Below, in pieces: positions 40,230-48,067 of a stretch of DNA of 48,444 nt. The stretch lies in contig PNAH01000036.1 in the NCBI GenBank assembly GCA_003170315.1, positions 1 to 48,444 on the forward strand, written 5' to 3'. Below the pieces are notes generated by a model that was not told where the DNA came from, made no database searches, and worked only from the letters and a program-made list of their open reading frames with translations. How positions within the stretch are numbered: the stretch's first letter is position 1; the number at the start of each line of letters is the position of its first letter. The position numbers and the translations under genes are program-made. The stretch comes from Acidimicrobiaceae bacterium (GTDB lineage: Bacteria > Actinomycetota > Acidimicrobiia > Acidimicrobiales > RAAP-2).

Positions 40230-42074
40230 CTACTGAGCTTTGAAGATCGGCAGTTGGATGGTGAAGACCGAACCCCTGCCCGGTGTGCTGTCGAAGCTCA
40301 ACGTGCCGCCCATCGCCTCGGTCAGGTTCTTCGAGAGGGCCAGTCCCAGTCCGGTCCCTTCGATACCGGTCGATTCGACGTTGAGTCGATCGAAGGGAAT
40401 AAAGAGTCGCTCGAACATCTCGGGACTGATACCGAGTCCGGTGTCACGCACCGAAATGCGAACCATGTCCTCGACGATCTCCGTGCTCACCGTGACGCGG
40501 CCCTGCGGACGGTTGTACTTGATGGCGTTGGAGAGAAGATTCAGCAGTACCTGACGGAGGCGTTGTTGGTCGGCGCGCACCAGGGCGTCGGTGATGTCAC
40601 CGACTTCGACGTCGAGGCCGCGTTGGCTCGCCTGCGGGGTGATGATTCCCACGCAGTCGCGGATCAGGTCATCGAGTGTCACCGCGCGCAAGGTCACGAT
40701 GACGCGTCCCGATTCGATCTTCGAGATATCGAGGATCTCGTTGATCAAGTTCAAGAGGTGCTGCCCGGAGTTGTTGATGTGTCCCAGCATTCGCAGCACG
40801 TCGGGATCGTTGGACTCCATTTGCAGTAGTTGGGAGAATCCGATCACCGAGTTGAGCGGCGTCCTCAACTCGTGACTCATGCGCGACATGAACTCGCTCT
40901 TGGCGTGGTCGTGGCGTTCGGCTTCGGACCGCGCGATTTCCAACGCGTGTTCCAGCGCGACGGATTCGGAGATGTCACGGGTGATGACGACGGCGGCGAT
41001 CGGTGGTTCGCCGCCGTTGTCGAGCGCTTGACCCCGTGACTCGACGGTGACCCAGTGCCCGTCGTCGTGACGCACTCGAAATCGCGCCGTGGTGGCCCGA
41101 CCCTCGTCGAACATTCGTCGTGTCGCGGCCAAGACGACGGCCTGATCGTTGTAGTGCACGAATTCGAGAGCGGAGTGACCGCGACGGAGGGCCTCGGGAA
41201 TGCCGTACATGGCCTCGCTCGCCGGACTGACCTCGAGAATCGTGCCCTCTCGATCGATGACGGTGATTACGTCGACGGCGGTGTCAATAATCGCGCGTAG
41301 CTTGGCGAGGTTCTCGGCGAGCGCTTCTTGGGTTTGGGCCGCCGCCGTGACGTCACGCGTGATGAAGACCGCGCGCGTGGGCGACCCGTCGAGGTTGCGC
41401 AGCGCTCGCCCTCGAGTCTCGAGGGTGATCTCGTGTCCTTCGGCGTGTTGGGCGCGAAAGCTGACCGTCGTCACTTCATCGATCTCGAAGGTCTTGCGAA
41501 GGGCCGCCTCGACGAAGGGTCGGTCGCGTTCATCGACGATATTCAGCCCGGTGCGTCCCCGTCGACCCTGTTCGGGGTAGCCGTAGATCTGCTCGCTCTC
41601 CGGGCTCGACTCGATGATGATGAGGTCTCGGTCGATGATAACGATGGAGTCGGCGGCCGCCTCGAACATCGCTTCGGTTACCGCCGTGCTCTGGTTCAAC
41701 TTGGTTTGTATCTCGAGGCGATCGGTAACGTCTTGGCCCGTCGAACAGATCCATCCGTCTTTGCGCAAGGTACTCCACGAGATCGTCCGGTATGTTCCGT
41801 CTCGGCAACGTTGGCGATTGACGAAGCCTCGTCGCGTCTCTTCCGGTCCCCCGATCACGATTCGAAACTCGTCCGCGGTGGCTTGCACGTCATCGGGGTG
41901 GACGAAGTCCGCGAACGGCACGCCCTGCAGTTCGTCGACATCCCAACCCAGCATTTCGTGCCACGCCGGATTCACCTGGAGGAGTTCGCCGTCCTTTCCG
42001 AAGACCGAGAGCAGGTCCGGGGAACTGTAAAAGAAGTCGCCAATGTCCGGGATCGTCGACTTGTCGTTCTTCAC
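40230..42074 (-). CDS. Multi-PAS hybrid-type sensor histidine kinase, soluble
   Basis: A 614-residue kinase without membrane helices. Three PAS domains occupy about 8-120, 132-248 and 258-372 (each with a PE-YGY or GIPEAL-type motif and an acceptable PAC end such as VFITRDVT and VVITRDIS). The phosphoacceptor helix is FMSRMSHELRTPLNSVIGF, and the ATPase domain shows LLNLLSNAIKYN, DTGLGISPEM and GTGLGLALS. The GTG start lies in a run with no clear ribosome-binding site. No response regulator adjoins it, so it is an orphan. The signal sensed by the PAS domains is unknown. Confidence 0.85.
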   Translation of the reverse strand: MKNDKSTIPDIGDFFYSSPDLLSVFGKDGELLQVNPAWHEMLGWDVDELQGVPFADFVHPDDVQATADEFRIVIGGPEETRRGFVNRQRCRDGTYRTISWSTLRKDGWICSTGQDVTDRLEIQTKLNQSTAVTEAMFEAAADSIVIIDRDLIIIESSPESEQIYGYPEQGRRGRTGLNIVDERDRPFVEAALRKTFEIDEVTTVSFRAQHAEGHEITLETRGRALRNLDGSPTRAVFITRDVTAAAQTQEALAENLAKLRAIIDTAVDVITVIDREGTILEVSPASEAMYGIPEALRRGHSALEFVHYNDQAVVLAATRRMFDEGRATTARFRVRHDDGHWVTVESRGQALDNGGEPPIAAVVITRDISESVALEHALEIARSEAERHDHAKSEFMSRMSHELRTPLNSVIGFSQLLQMESNDPDVLRMLGHINNSGQHLLNLINEILDISKIESGRVIVTLRAVTLDDLIRDCVGIITPQASQRGLDVEVGDITDALVRADQQRLRQVLLNLLSNAIKYNRPQGRVTVSTEIVEDMVRISVRDTGLGISPEMFERLFIPFDRLNVESTGIEGTGLGLALSKNLTEAMGGTLSFDSTPGRGSVFTIQLPIFKAQ

Positions 42075-42270
42075 GTACCGCCACCCCCTGCTTGTGGCCG
42101 ATCCTTCCAGGTAAGTAACGGCTTCACTTCATTTTGGCGCGTGTCAATCGTTGGGTGAAGAACAGCGGGCCATCGAACTGACACGGAACGATGCCGAACG
42201 TGAGTTCCCCGAAGCCCGGATGCGTGGTCGTCCCACGCCGGACGAGTGACTTCGCGGCGTGAGACGAAAC

Positions 42271-43359
42271 TTATTTGGCGCGACGTGCTCGCACAATAAA
42301 CCTGCCCGCGACTCCGGCCAAACCTAGGGCGACGAGCCCCAGAGGAAGAAGAAGCATTGAGCCGTTTCGCGCCGTTCCACCGGCACCGGTCGCCGGAGCG
42401 CCGACGGGAACCACGATCGTTGGCGTCGTAGTCGACGACGAGCCGGGGCCGGAACCCGGCTTGACAGTCGTGCTCGTCGTGTGCACCGTGGTGGTCGTCT
42501 TGGGCGCCGTGGTGGTCGTTGACGACGCGGTCGTCGTGGTGGTCGTCGACGATGACACATTACAAGTCGGCACCGTGATCGTGTTGGTGTCCATGGTGAC
42601 GGCGCCGCCGAGGGCCAGAGCTCGGCCGTTGACCGTCGCCCCGGTGTCCAGCGTGATCGACGTGGTGGCGATAATCGTGCCCACAAAGTTCGTGGTCGTG
42701 CCCAGGGTTGCCGAGCTACCTACCTGCCAGAACACGTTGCAGGCCTGCGCGCCGTTCTCCAGCACGACCGAACTGCTCGAGGCGGTAGTCAGTGTCGAAC
42801 CGGCTTGAAAGATGAACACGGAGTTGGCATCGCCAGCGCCGTTGAGAGTGACCGAGCCAGTGAGACCAATCGAGGACGTGGAGTGATAAACCCCGGCGAC
42901 GAGGGTTGATCCACCCAAATCTCCCGCAACTGTGACGAACGGCGTGCGTCCGGCGGCGTCAACGGACGCCTTGATGAGGTCGTTCTCGGCGCCTAGAGCC
43001 GCACCGTCCGCGACGTGCGTGGAGCCCGTGGGCTGCAGGCCCGGTGGGAATCCGGTGATCGCTGAACCGGGAGAGATCCCGATATCGCCGTGAATCGTGG
43101 TCGGACCGGTGTTGGTGATGGCGCTGCCCGCCAACACCGCGTACGTGGACGAGGTTCCGAGGTTAACTACCGCCGTGGCGGCGACGGCCGACTGGCTGCC
43201 GAAGGCCGCCAAAGTGATGAACGCAATTCCGGTCACCAACATCGTCGAGAAGGAGAGTCGCAGGGGCAGCGGAACAGTGCCATGACGAGGACTGCGACGA
43301 GCCGGGCTAGGCGTCTTTCTCGAGGAAGGGTGATTCGACGGTCGTGAAGAGGTGGACAT
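42271..43359 (-). CDS. Ice-binding-like (DUF3494) surface protein with C-terminal anchor
   Basis: A 362-residue exported protein from ATG 43359 (GGAAGG upstream). A long N-region and hydrophobic segment (about 34-62, ending QSAVAA) form the signal peptide. The domain at about 63-260 (LGTSSTYAVLAGSAITNTGP, IHGDIGISPG, LNGAGDANSVFIFQAG, NVFWQVGSSATLG, FVGTIIA) is the DUF3494 ice-binding beta-solenoid. A Thr-rich linker (about 270-320) precedes VPVGAPATGAGG, a hydrophobic helix and RARRAK, resembling a sortase signal with APATG in place of LPXTG. Antifreeze, ice-recrystallisation or adhesion roles are inferred from the family. Confidence 0.82.
   Translation of the reverse strand: MSTSSRPSNHPSSRKTPSPARRSPRHGTVPLPLRLSFSTMLVTGIAFITLAAFGSQSAVAATAVVNLGTSSTYAVLAGSAITNTGPTTIHGDIGISPGSAITGFPPGLQPTGSTHVADGAALGAENDLIKASVDAAGRTPFVTVAGDLGGSTLVAGVYHSTSSIGLTGSVTLNGAGDANSVFIFQAGSTLTTASSSSVVLENGAQACNVFWQVGSSATLGTTTNFVGTIIATTSITLDTGATVNGRALALGGAVTMDTNTITVPTCNVSSSTTTTTTASSTTTTAPKTTTTVHTTSTTVKPGSGPGSSSTTTPTIVVPVGAPATGAGGTARNGSMLLLPLGLVALGLAGVAGRFIVRARRAK
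42420..42560 (-). repeat. Thr/Ser low-complexity coding repeat
   Basis: Codons for threonine and serine dominate here, encoding the flexible wall-spanning linker of the ice-binding-like protein. The DNA is correspondingly rich in GTCGTC- and GGTGGT-type short repeats. Confidence 0.6.
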
Positions 43360-43499
43360 ATATGCCCTTCCCAAAGTTCGTCATGCTGCACCAGTCGGGA
43401 GTGACAAAACGACAAGCCTCATAAGTACTACGTGAAATCAGCGTAGGGGGACGTCTCGACAATCCACACACAATTGGCCGCAACACTGAACTGGCGCTT

Positions 43500-43560
43500 G
43501 GTTAGTTATTCACATGCTAAATGAATATATTGTATAACTAAATATCAAAATTGTTCGAAT
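43500..43560. promoter_or_regulatory. AT-rich spacer with inverted repeat
   Basis: TTAGTTAT (43502-43509) and ATAACTAA (43534-43541) form a perfect 8-bp inverted repeat 24 bases apart in a markedly AT-rich stretch. It lies between the divergent surface-protein and methyltransferase genes. Confidence 0.45.
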
Positions 43561-43623
43561 GTCCGGACGACGAATCAGTTCATGGTTCTTGGTTCACGGT
43601 TCAAGGCGCACAAACGAATTAAT

Positions 43624-43638
43624 TACAGTGAATTCGTG
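43624..43638 (+). promoter_or_regulatory. Leaderless-type promoter of the methyltransferase
   Basis: TACAGT (43624-43629), six bases, then GTG 43636. Confidence 0.5.
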
Positions 43639-44463
43639 ACGACGAACGATCGCGAGCGAATGCGAGCGTTCTACGACGACCTGGGAGACGCTGAATGGGC
43701 CCGCCTGGAATCGTCGCCACGCGGTCGCGTCGCCTACGAGGTCCATCGCCAGTTCCTGGAGCGTTTCGTGAAACCCGGCGATCACGTGCTCGAGGTTGGT
43801 GCCGGACCGGGACGTTTCACGTTCGACCTAGCGCGACTCGGAGCCGCGATCGATGTCACCGACTTCTCTCCGGTTCAGTTGGATCTTCATCGACGACACG
43901 TAGGGGATTCGCCGACGGAAGCGGCGGTGTTATCTCGGGAACTTCTCGACGTTTGTGACACCTCGCGCTATGGCGATGACACGTTTGATGTGGTGCTGGC
44001 GTTCGGTGGCCCGCTTTCCTACGCCTTTGAACAAACCGACGACGCCCTCGCGGGACTGATGCGCATCACCAAGCCGGGAGGCTACGTCGTCGCCTCGGTG
44101 ATGTCGTTACTCGGATCCTGGCGATACTTCCTTCAAGCAGCCATGGAAGATATGAAGGCGGTCGGCGAAGACGCCAATGACTTGGTGTTCGAAACCGGTG
44201 ATTTGCGACACTCTCAGACTGTCCACGTGTGCCGAATGTTTCGGGCTCGAGAGATTTCGGATCTCGTCGCCAAATGCGGCGGAGAAATGGTCGCCATGTC
44301 CGCGAGCAATTGGGCGTCGCTCAATGAAGCCTCGGTGCTCGAAGAACTCGAAGCCGATCCCGATCGTTGGGCTCGGTTCTTGAAGCACGAAATCGAAGCG
44401 TGCGCCGAACCGGGCGCTTTGGACGGTGGCACGCACCTGTTGTTCGCGTCGCGCAAAGTGTAG
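43636..44463 (+). CDS. SAM-dependent methyltransferase
   Basis: A 275-residue class I methyltransferase. Motif I is VLEVGAGPGRF (51-61), VTDFSPVQLDLHRRH follows, and DTFDVVLAFGGPLSYAF is motif IV with the LMRITKPGGYVVASV post-motif. GTG 43636 is used because TACAGT lies six bases upstream and the protein then starts VTTNDRERMRAFYDD; the ATG at 43582 would add 18 residues with no motif. Substrate is unknown. It is monocistronic and ends near the tRNA-Ser. Confidence 0.8.
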   Translation: MTTNDRERMRAFYDDLGDAEWARLESSPRGRVAYEVHRQFLERFVKPGDHVLEVGAGPGRFTFDLARLGAAIDVTDFSPVQLDLHRRHVGDSPTEAAVLSRELLDVCDTSRYGDDTFDVVLAFGGPLSYAFEQTDDALAGLMRITKPGGYVVASVMSLLGSWRYFLQAAMEDMKAVGEDANDLVFETGDLRHSQTVHVCRMFRAREISDLVAKCGGEMVAMSASNWASLNEASVLEELEADPDRWARFLKHEIEACAEPGALDGGTHLLFASRKV

Positions 44464-44494
44464 AAACGACGAGCCCAGATAATCGCGTTCACGG

Positions 44495-44579
44495 CGGAGG
44501 AGGTGGGATTTGAACCCACGGAAGGTTTCCCTTCACACGATTTCCAATCGTGCCGATTCGGCCGCTCTCGCACTCCTCC
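44495..44579 (-). tRNA. tRNA-Ser (GGA anticodon)
   Basis: An 85-nt class II tRNA: acceptor GGAGGAG/CTCCTCC, anticodon stem CACGA/TCGTG with TTGGAAA (anticodon GGA), a long variable arm with GAAGG...CCTTC, and T arm GTGGG-TTCAAAT-CCCAC. Discriminator is G. Confidence 0.95.
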
Positions 44580-44667
44580 TCAATACCGGCACGCACTTTT
44601 CGAAATGAATACCGGCTCGCAAGGCTACCCGAGTCGCTTCGAGTATCGGTCCGGTAGCCTTTTCAAC

Positions 44668-44799
44668 GCCGAGGTTCACAGCAGTGGTCGGGTCCCGTGC
44701 GACGACCGTTTGTGAACCGAGTCAGGGGTGGAAGCCAGCAGCTCTCAGCAAATCGTGTTGGGTGCCACGGATCGCCTGACCACTGCTTTGGACCTCGGC
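44668..44799 (+). ncRNA. ffs: Signal recognition particle RNA (4.5S-type)
   Basis: The ends pair: GCCGAGGT (44668-44675) with ACCTCGGC (44792-44799), and AGCAGTGGTC with GACCACTGCT just inside. The apical domain contains GTCAGGGGTGGAAGCCAGCA, which matches the conserved GTCAGG--(C/T)GGAAG--AGCAGC core bound by Ffh. TAGCCT (44655-44660) is placed seven bases before the 5' end as a -10. It sits between tRNA-Ser and dnaX, a common bacterial linkage. Confidence 0.85.
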
Positions 44800-44816
44800 A
44801 TCGCACACCCTCCAAT

Positions 44817-44831
44817 TAGCATGCGTGCATG
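44817..44831 (+). promoter_or_regulatory. Leaderless-type dnaX promoter
   Basis: TAGCAT (44817-44822), six bases, then ATG 44829, lying 17 bases beyond the end of the SRP RNA. Confidence 0.55.
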
Positions 44832-46508
44832 GCTGATGCGTCGACGACCCCGACTTCCATCGACGGCGTCACCTCGCTGTATCGCCGGTTTCGACCCGGT
44901 CGATTCGTCGAACTTCGCGGTCAAGACCACGTAGTTCGAGCCCTTCAGGGGGCGGTGAAGAACCAGCGCGTCTCCCACGCCTACCTTTTCTCAGGCCCCC
45001 GCGGAACGGGAAAGACCACGACCGCGCGGATTCTGGCCAAGGCCCTCAACTGTGAGCATCCGCTCGACGGCGACGCGTGCAATAAGTGCGCGAGTTGCCT
45101 GGCGATTACCAAGGGGACGTCGATGGACGTGACCGAACTGGACGCCGCCTCCAACAACGGAGTGGACGACATTCGCGACATCACCGCCGGCGCCTGGCAC
45201 GGTACGCCGGGGAGTTGGAAGGTCTACATCTTCGACGAGGTCCACCAGCTCTCCAAGGCGGCTTCCGCCGCCCTTTTGAAGACATTGGAGGAGCCGCCAC
45301 CGCACGTCGTCTTCGTGCTCGCCACGACCGACCCCCACAAAGTGATGCCCACGATTCGATCCCGCACCCAGCATCTGGAGTTCCGACTCTTCAACGGCGA
45401 GACGCTGAGTTCGTTGTTGCACGAAGTCGAGCGCGCGGCCGGGTTGAGCGCCGACGAGGCGACGATCGAGGCGGCGGTGCGACTCGGGCGCGGTTCCGCA
45501 CGAGACGCGTTGAGCGCTCTGGACCAACTCCTCGCCACCGGCTCGATTGTCGAATCGCAACCGGAATTTGACGGACTCTTTCGAGCGCTGGTGGACGCCG
45601 ACGCGGTCGCCGCACTGAAGTCCCTCGCGGTACTGACGAGGGAGGGATGGGACCCCGAACAACTGGCCGAGAGTTTCGCCGGCGATGTTCGACAGGTCTT
45701 CTTGTTGCAGGTCGCGCCCGAAGTCGCCGACGCGGTCGACAGTGACCGCGACCGTCTCACCGAGTGGGGGACCCAACTCGGACTTCCACGCACGGTTCGC
45801 GTGTTGGAGACCGTTGGGCGGGCCATGCGCGAAATGAAGAGTGCCCCGGAGAAGATTGTCATCCTCGAAGTGGCCATGGTCCGGCTGATTAGGCCCGAAC
45901 TCGACAACACCATCGAAGCGCTCGATGAACGCGTGACCAAGTTGGAGCGCGACGGCGTTCGGGTCGAGCCGTCGGCCCCGGCACCGCCGGCCGTTCTTCG
46001 CCCGATCGGCACCGCTGCGCCCGTCACGCCCACGCTGGCGGTGAAGCCGGCGCCAACGCCAGTGTCCGAAATCGTTGAACCGGAGACGACGCCAAACGGC
46101 GACGCCACATTTGATCTCGACGACGTGCGCGCCCGATTCGTGGAGCGGGTCGTCCCACGGACCTCGCGGGGCGCGCAGTTGCTGCTGAAGTCCGCCTTCG
46201 TGCGTTCACTCGACGGACAGCACCTCACCATCGCCCTGCCGAGCGAAGAGATGCGTCAGAACACCGAGCTGATCGCCCAAGGACTGCGCAGCGCGATGGA
46301 GCACGAGTTCAAGTCGCCGTTGCAGATCACCTGGGCCGTCGACCCCACGTTGGTGAGCCCGGCCGCTCGGACATCGACGTCGCGTCCGATTCGCTCGCGC
46401 GAACCCGACGAAGAGATCTACTCCGCCGACGAGTCCGTCATCGTGGTCGACTCGGTCGGCGATCACCTCATCACCGAGATGTTCCCCGGGGCGACGGAGA
46501 TCACGTGA
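44829..46508 (+). CDS. dnaX: DNA polymerase III subunit gamma/tau
   Basis: A 559-residue clamp-loader ATPase. Walker A is SGPRGTGKTT (55-64), the zinc site uses C75, C84, C87 and C90 (CEHPLDGDACNKCASC), Walker B is IFDEVHQL, and sensor 1 is ATTDPHKV. Domain III and a Pro-rich linker follow, then a C-terminal polymerase-binding-like domain (FDLDDVRARFVERV...). No slippery A-run for a shorter gamma product is visible. It overlaps recR by four bases (GTGA). Confidence 0.95.
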   Translation: MADASTTPTSIDGVTSLYRRFRPGRFVELRGQDHVVRALQGAVKNQRVSHAYLFSGPRGTGKTTTARILAKALNCEHPLDGDACNKCASCLAITKGTSMDVTELDAASNNGVDDIRDITAGAWHGTPGSWKVYIFDEVHQLSKAASAALLKTLEEPPPHVVFVLATTDPHKVMPTIRSRTQHLEFRLFNGETLSSLLHEVERAAGLSADEATIEAAVRLGRGSARDALSALDQLLATGSIVESQPEFDGLFRALVDADAVAALKSLAVLTREGWDPEQLAESFAGDVRQVFLLQVAPEVADAVDSDRDRLTEWGTQLGLPRTVRVLETVGRAMREMKSAPEKIVILEVAMVRLIRPELDNTIEALDERVTKLERDGVRVEPSAPAPPAVLRPIGTAAPVTPTLAVKPAPTPVSEIVEPETTPNGDATFDLDDVRARFVERVVPRTSRGAQLLLKSAFVRSLDGQHLTIALPSEEMRQNTELIAQGLRSAMEHEFKSPLQITWAVDPTLVSPAARTSTSRPIRSREPDEEIYSADESVIVVDSVGDHLITEMFPGATEIT

Positions 46509-47107
46509 CCTACCCGCCGCCACTTCAGGCCGTCGTCGATGAGCTCGGACGGTTTCCCGGCGTCGGACCGAAGTCGGCGCAACGCATCGCGTTCTGGCTG
46601 ATGCGTCAGCCGAGCGAGGACGTCGCGCGATTGGCCGTGTCCATCGAAGAGATGAAGACCAAGCTCTCGTTCTGTGAACGGTGTTGCAACATCGCCGAGA
46701 CCGGTGGGCTCTGTCTCATCTGCGCCGACGAACGACGGGACCAAACCACGATCTGCGTCGTCGAGAACCCGCCGGACGTGGTGGCCGTTGAGCGATCCGG
46801 TGCGTTTCACGGCACGTATCACGTGCTCCACGGCGTGTTGAATCCGCTGGAGGGCGTGACGCCGGACCGGCTGCGAATCCAAGAGCTGATACTGCGTCTT
46901 CGCGGCCCGGTGAAAGAGGTGATCCTCTGTTTCAACTCCAACGTCGAGGGCGATGCGACCGCCATGTACCTCAGTCGGCTCTTGCAGGTGCCGGGTCTGA
47001 TTGTCTCCCAACCGGCCAGCGGCCTGCCGGTCGGCGGGGACTTGGAGTTTGCCGATGATCTCACCCTCGGTCGCGCCATCGACGGCCGTCGAGTCCTCAC
47101 GGACTAA
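46505..47107 (+). CDS. recR: Recombination mediator RecR
   Basis: A 200-residue protein of standard length for RecFOR gap repair. The N-terminal helix-hairpin-helix has FPGVGPKSAQRIAFWL (17-32), the zinc finger is CERCCNI ... CLIC (C57, C60, C70, C73), and the Toprim domain shows ICVVENPPDV and the FNSNVEGDATAMYL segment, finishing near IDGRRV. The GTG start overlaps the dnaX stop. Its stop TAA shares three bases with the convergent uppP stop. Confidence 0.95.
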   Translation: MTYPPPLQAVVDELGRFPGVGPKSAQRIAFWLMRQPSEDVARLAVSIEEMKTKLSFCERCCNIAETGGLCLICADERRDQTTICVVENPPDVVAVERSGAFHGTYHVLHGVLNPLEGVTPDRLRIQELILRLRGPVKEVILCFNSNVEGDATAMYLSRLLQVPGLIVSQPASGLPVGGDLEFADDLTLGRAIDGRRVLTD

Positions 47108-48003
47108 GCGAAGCGAATCACGCAGAGAAGTCCGGCGACCAGACTGTAGATGCCGAAGGGGATCAGCGTCTTGGTGGTGAACCACTTGGTGAGAAACTTC
47201 ACGGAGATCATGGCGGTCACCATGGCGCAGAGCGCGCCGACCAGCGTTTGATAGCGGACGCCGTCGCCGAGCGGCCCCATCAAGTCGGGCAGTTTGAGCA
47301 GGCCGGCGAGCAAGATCACCGGCGTCGCCAACAAGAACGCGAAGTTCGCCGACTCTTCGTGGTCGAGACCGTCCATCAGTCCGGCCACCATGGTAATGCC
47401 GCTCCGTGAGATGCCGGCGAAGAGCGCGAAGATCTGTGAGCAACCGATGGCGAAGGCGCCCCGGGTCGAGAGTCGTTCGAGCTTCTTGAATTGCGTGTGA
47501 CGACTGCTGTTGCGACGCAGGCGCTCGCCGACCAGCAAGATGACGCCATTGATCGTCAGAAAGATCGCCGCGGCGAGGGGCTTGGCGAAGAGGACGCGTA
47601 GTTTGTGCTCGAACAACAGGCCGACGATCCCGACGGGAATCGTGGCGACCGCGAGCACGAACAGCAGGCGGTAGTTCGGATCGGTGTCGGGTTCGTTGAG
47701 GTGCCACAGCGATGAGACGCCGGCGCCGCGAACGCCGGCCAACTGCCGGCCCAGTCCGCGAAAGAGCGCGATCCACGTCGTGCGGTAATAGACGAGGAGT
47801 CCGAGCGCCGTGCCGACGTGCAGTCCGACGATGAAGGCGAGGAAAAACGACTCGGACGCCGACTGGGAGTTCACGAGGTTGTGCCAGCCCAGCAGGGCCG
47901 GCAACAAGACGCTGTGTCCCAGACTCGAAACGGGAAACAGTTCGGTGATGCCCTGCGTGAGGCCCATGATGATGGCTTGGAAGTACGACAGCGACGCGTG
48001 CAC
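47104..48003 (-). CDS. uppP: Undecaprenyl-diphosphatase
   Basis: A 299-residue, about eight-helix BacA/UppP protein that recycles undecaprenyl pyrophosphate for wall synthesis. Signature segments are GLTQGITELFPVSSLGHSVLLP near the N-terminus (catalytic E and the PVSS-H motif) and GISRSGITMVAGL in the second half. GTG 48003 is preferred: TATCGT ends six bases before it and the sequence begins right before the family N-terminus (VHASLSYFQAIIMG). A start 13 codons upstream is in frame but has no support. It diverges from sixA. Confidence 0.93.
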   Translation of the reverse strand: MHASLSYFQAIIMGLTQGITELFPVSSLGHSVLLPALLGWHNLVNSQSASESFFLAFIVGLHVGTALGLLVYYRTTWIALFRGLGRQLAGVRGAGVSSLWHLNEPDTDPNYRLLFVLAVATIPVGIVGLLFEHKLRVLFAKPLAAAIFLTINGVILLVGERLRRNSSRHTQFKKLERLSTRGAFAIGCSQIFALFAGISRSGITMVAGLMDGLDHEESANFAFLLATPVILLAGLLKLPDLMGPLGDGVRYQTLVGALCAMVTAMISVKFLTKWFTTKTLIPFGIYSLVAGLLCVIRFA

Positions 48004-48015
48004 CCCCCAACGATA
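48001..48015 (-). promoter_or_regulatory. Leaderless-type uppP promoter
   Basis: On the minus strand TATCGT (48015-48010), six bases (TGGGGG), then GTG 48003. Confidence 0.5.
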
Positions 48016-48052
48016 AACGAACGAGCCGGTGGTGTTGGTCACGGAATTGGGT

Positions 48053-48067
48053 CAGAATTCTCGGATG
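48053..48067 (+). promoter_or_regulatory. Leaderless-type sixA promoter
   Basis: CAGAAT (48053-48058), six bases, then ATG 48065, divergent from uppP. Confidence 0.5.

Noticed and set aside
42222..42238. Terminator for the ice-binding-like gene (GCGTGG-CCACGC)
   Set aside because: The stem is short and no T-run follows on the minus strand.
42075..42270. Small gene in the spacer between the kinase and the surface protein
   Set aside because: No frame there has a ribosome-binding site, -10 geometry or a protein-like composition.
42420..42560. CRISPR-like or tandem DNA repeat
   Set aside because: The repetitiveness comes from a Thr/Ser-coding linker and has no fixed repeat-spacer unit.
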